This document shows positions 62,360 through 64,000 of a DNA stretch of 64,000 nucleotides, piece after piece. Each line of letters starts with the position of its first letter. The stretch's first letter is position 1. Below the pieces are notes generated by a model, which worked only from the letters and a program-made list of their open reading frames with translations, did no database searches and was not told the origin of the DNA. This DNA is from Bradyrhizobium diazoefficiens USDA 110 (GTDB taxonomy: Bacteria > Pseudomonadota > Alphaproteobacteria > Rhizobiales > Xanthobacteraceae), in the NCBI RefSeq assembly GCF_000011365.1, contig NC_004463.1, forward strand, positions 806,001 through 870,000, given 5' to 3'. A program made the position numbers and the translations under genes.

Positions 62360-64000
62360 TTACCGCCGCAGCACCGCGATCGTCCTGTTCGCAAATGTCA
62401 GTCGCTCGGCCATGACCGACACGAAATAGGTCAGCAGCTTGCGGCTGAGCGCGGGGGCCTCGTCCCTGATCGCGTCGAACTGGTGCGTGTTCAGCACGTA
62501 GAGCACGCTGTCGACCTCGGCCTGGATCGTCGCGCTGCGCGGCGTCTGCGACACCAGGCCCATCTCGCCGATCGTGGTGTAGCGCCCGAGGCTTCGGACC
62601 CGCGTCATGCCATTCTGCTCCGCGGGGATCATGATCCCAACGCGGCCGTCGAGGATGAAGTGCATGGAATCGGCGGCATCGCCGGCCTGCACGATGATTT
62701 CGCCGGCCTCGACCTCGAGGCGCTGGCAGCGGCGGATCAGTTCGTCGGCATCGTCCTCGCTGTCGAGAATCCCTGCGAACCAGTCGCGCAAATTCGCCTC
62801 TTCCTGCGCCAGGCCCTGATGCTGCGCGATGAGCTCGTTCTCGCACCACTCCAGCGCATGATCGAGCTCGGGAATGACGGTGACGCCGTCGCCGAGGAAA
62901 TCGCTGGAGCGCAGCACCTTCTCGGCCGCGGCTGGCAGGTACACCAGGATCAGCTCGACGCCGAGGTCGCCGGCGCTGCGCTTGATCTGGGCAAAACTGT
63001 AGGCGGCCGACGAATCGACGCCGGTGACGAGCTTGAAGTCGAACAGCAGATAGCGGCACTCCGGGCGTTCGTGCAGCAGCTTCTTGACGTGCTGATAGAG
63101 CCGGTTGGCGGACCCGAAGAACAGATAGCTCTGGAGATTCAGGCCCTGAATCTTGCCGCCATGAGCGAGCAGCACCTCCTGGTCGTCGCGCGAGCGATCG
63201 AGCGAGGAGCGATATTCGGCGCCGTCAAAACTGTATTTGATCGATTCGACCCGCGCCGCGCTGAATGCGAAGGTCGCGCAGCCGATGATCACGCCGATCA
63301 GGATGCCCGGCACGAAACCCCAGATGACGATGATCGCGATGATGGCGACCAGCGACAGATATTCGAGCTTCGAGAGCCGCTTGCGCGACTCGATGAGCCA
63401 TTTGTGGAGCTGATCGGCGCCGAGATAGAGCAGCAGGCCGCCGAGCACGAATTTCGGCATGAAGCCGAGCAGCTCCGGTGCGATCGCGAGCATCAGCAGT
63501 GATATGGCCGCAACCGTGAAGCCGGACAGGCGTCCGCGGCCGCCGCTGCTGAAATTGAGGATCGAGCGGCTGACCGAGATGCAGCCGGCATAGCCGGCGA
63601 GCGCGCCGGACAGGATATTGGCGGCGCCGGTAGTGTTCAGCTCCCGCTCAAGATTGGCCTCGCGGTGAGCGGCGACCTCGATGCCGGTGGTGTTGAACAG
63701 GGTGCTGGAGGCGCTAACGAAGATGACGGCGACGACGTTGCCGAGCAGGTCCGGCACGGCGAACCACGGATAGTGCGCGAGGTCGTCGATGTGCCAGGGC
63801 AACATGAAGGTCGCCGGCGGCGGCGGCTGGAACATCCAGCCCAAAGCGCGCGCCTCCTCCGGCGAAATCCCGGCGATCCGGAACGCCAGATGCGCGGCGA
63901 GCATGCCGCCGACCAGGATGATCGGCAACCCGAACGCGTTGCGCGAGCGGTGCCACGTCAGATAGAGCACCAGCGCCATCGCGCAGGCGGCGCCCAGCTC
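62360..64000 (-). CDS. SulP-family anion transporter with STAS and cyclic-nucleotide-binding domains (partial)
   Basis: This is the C-terminal part of a SulP (SLC26) transporter; the 5' end lies beyond the window, with the frame open to 64000. Membrane segments include GFTVAAISLLMLAIAPELLGF and IVIWGFVPGILIGVIIGCATF. A STAS domain follows (LFDFKLVTGVDSSAAYSFAQ), then a cNMP-binding domain (RVGIMIPAEQNG, TIGEMGLVSQTPRSATIQ) near the C-terminus. The latter suggests allosteric control by a cyclic nucleotide. Substrate (sulfate, bicarbonate or other anion) unknown. Confidence 0.85.
   Translation of the reverse strand, partial: ELGAACAMALVLYLTWHRSRNAFGLPIILVGGMLAAHLAFRIAGISPEEARALGWMFQPPPPATFMLPWHIDDLAHYPWFAVPDLLGNVVAVIFVSASSTLFNTTGIEVAAHREANLERELNTTGAANILSGALAGYAGCISVSRSILNFSSGGRGRLSGFTVAAISLLMLAIAPELLGFMPKFVLGGLLLYLGADQLHKWLIESRKRLSKLEYLSLVAIIAIIVIWGFVPGILIGVIIGCATFAFSAARVESIKYSFDGAEYRSSLDRSRDDQEVLLAHGGKIQGLNLQSYLFFGSANRLYQHVKKLLHERPECRYLLFDFKLVTGVDSSAAYSFAQIKRSAGDLGVELILVYLPAAAEKVLRSSDFLGDGVTVIPELDHALEWCENELIAQHQGLAQEEANLRDWFAGILDSEDDADELIRRCQRLEVEAGEIIVQAGDAADSMHFILDGRVGIMIPAEQNGMTRVRSLGRYTTIGEMGLVSQTPRSATIQAEVDSVLYVLNTHQFDAIRDEAPALSRKLLTYFVSVMAERLTFANRTIAVLRR

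Overview
The window is about 64 kb of GC-rich alphaproteobacterial chromosome, almost certainly Bradyrhizobium. The best evidence is an Irr protein (16872-17363, minus) with the N-terminal heme motif GCPWHD (Cys29) and HHH motif of B. japonicum Irr. Further support is a Fur with a TGCATC-type site upstream of irr, the adjacent oxyR/katG pair, and the palindromic intergenic repeat families typical of this genus. I see no prophage, insertion sequence, CRISPR array, rRNA or tRNA gene; this is core genome.

Layout. (a) 0.1-5.5 kb, minus strand: divL (histidine-kinase-like, Tyr in place of the phospho-His), a tsaE-amgK fusion, a PilZ protein and murU, a cell-cycle/cell-wall-recycling cluster. (b) 5.9-10.2 kb, minus strand: a tightly overlapped ubiE-ubiB-coaBC-dut operon, whose CoaBC carries an N-terminal ribbon-helix-helix DNA-binding domain with a tandem palindrome just upstream of its start. 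(c) 10.3-16.7 kb: mutM, an orphan ParA-type ATPase, a secreted trypsin-fold protein lacking the usual His, moeB-like, a D-2-hydroxyacid dehydrogenase and an SH3 protein. (d) 16.9-20.4 kb: irr divergent from fabA-fabB-fabI. (e) 20.6-28.9 kb: an autotransporter, a GST, two tandem secreted paralogues of unknown function, a GNAT, and divergent oxyR/katG. (f) 29-56 kb, nearly all minus strand: the long conserved alphaproteobacterial housekeeping cluster, in transcription order murJ-trpS-usp-nfu-tsaB-rimI-fur-HAD-miaB-phoH-ybeY-corC-lnt-praR-(M20 peptidase)-trmB-rimP-nusA-ylxR-infB-rbfA-truB-rpsO-pnp. (g) 56-64 kb: an adenosine-kinase-like PfkB protein, a serine hydrolase, a small unknown protein, an aldehyde dehydrogenase, two small secreted paralogues, and a SulP-STAS-cNMP transporter running off the right edge.

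How the parts relate: rimP to pnp is the transcription/translation/RNA-decay operon, here with a likely promoter followed by an intrinsic-terminator-like leader. tsaB and tsaE both serve t6A tRNA modification, and miaB and truB are further tRNA modifiers. Fur and Irr link metal sensing, and OxyR/KatG handle peroxide. The least expected arrangement is the DNA-binding domain fused to CoaBC with FitA-operator-like palindromes in its own 5' region, which suggests a self-regulating CoA biosynthesis enzyme. The second is a pair of insertions of palindromic repeats that duplicated 18-19 bp spanning the stop codons of murU and dut.
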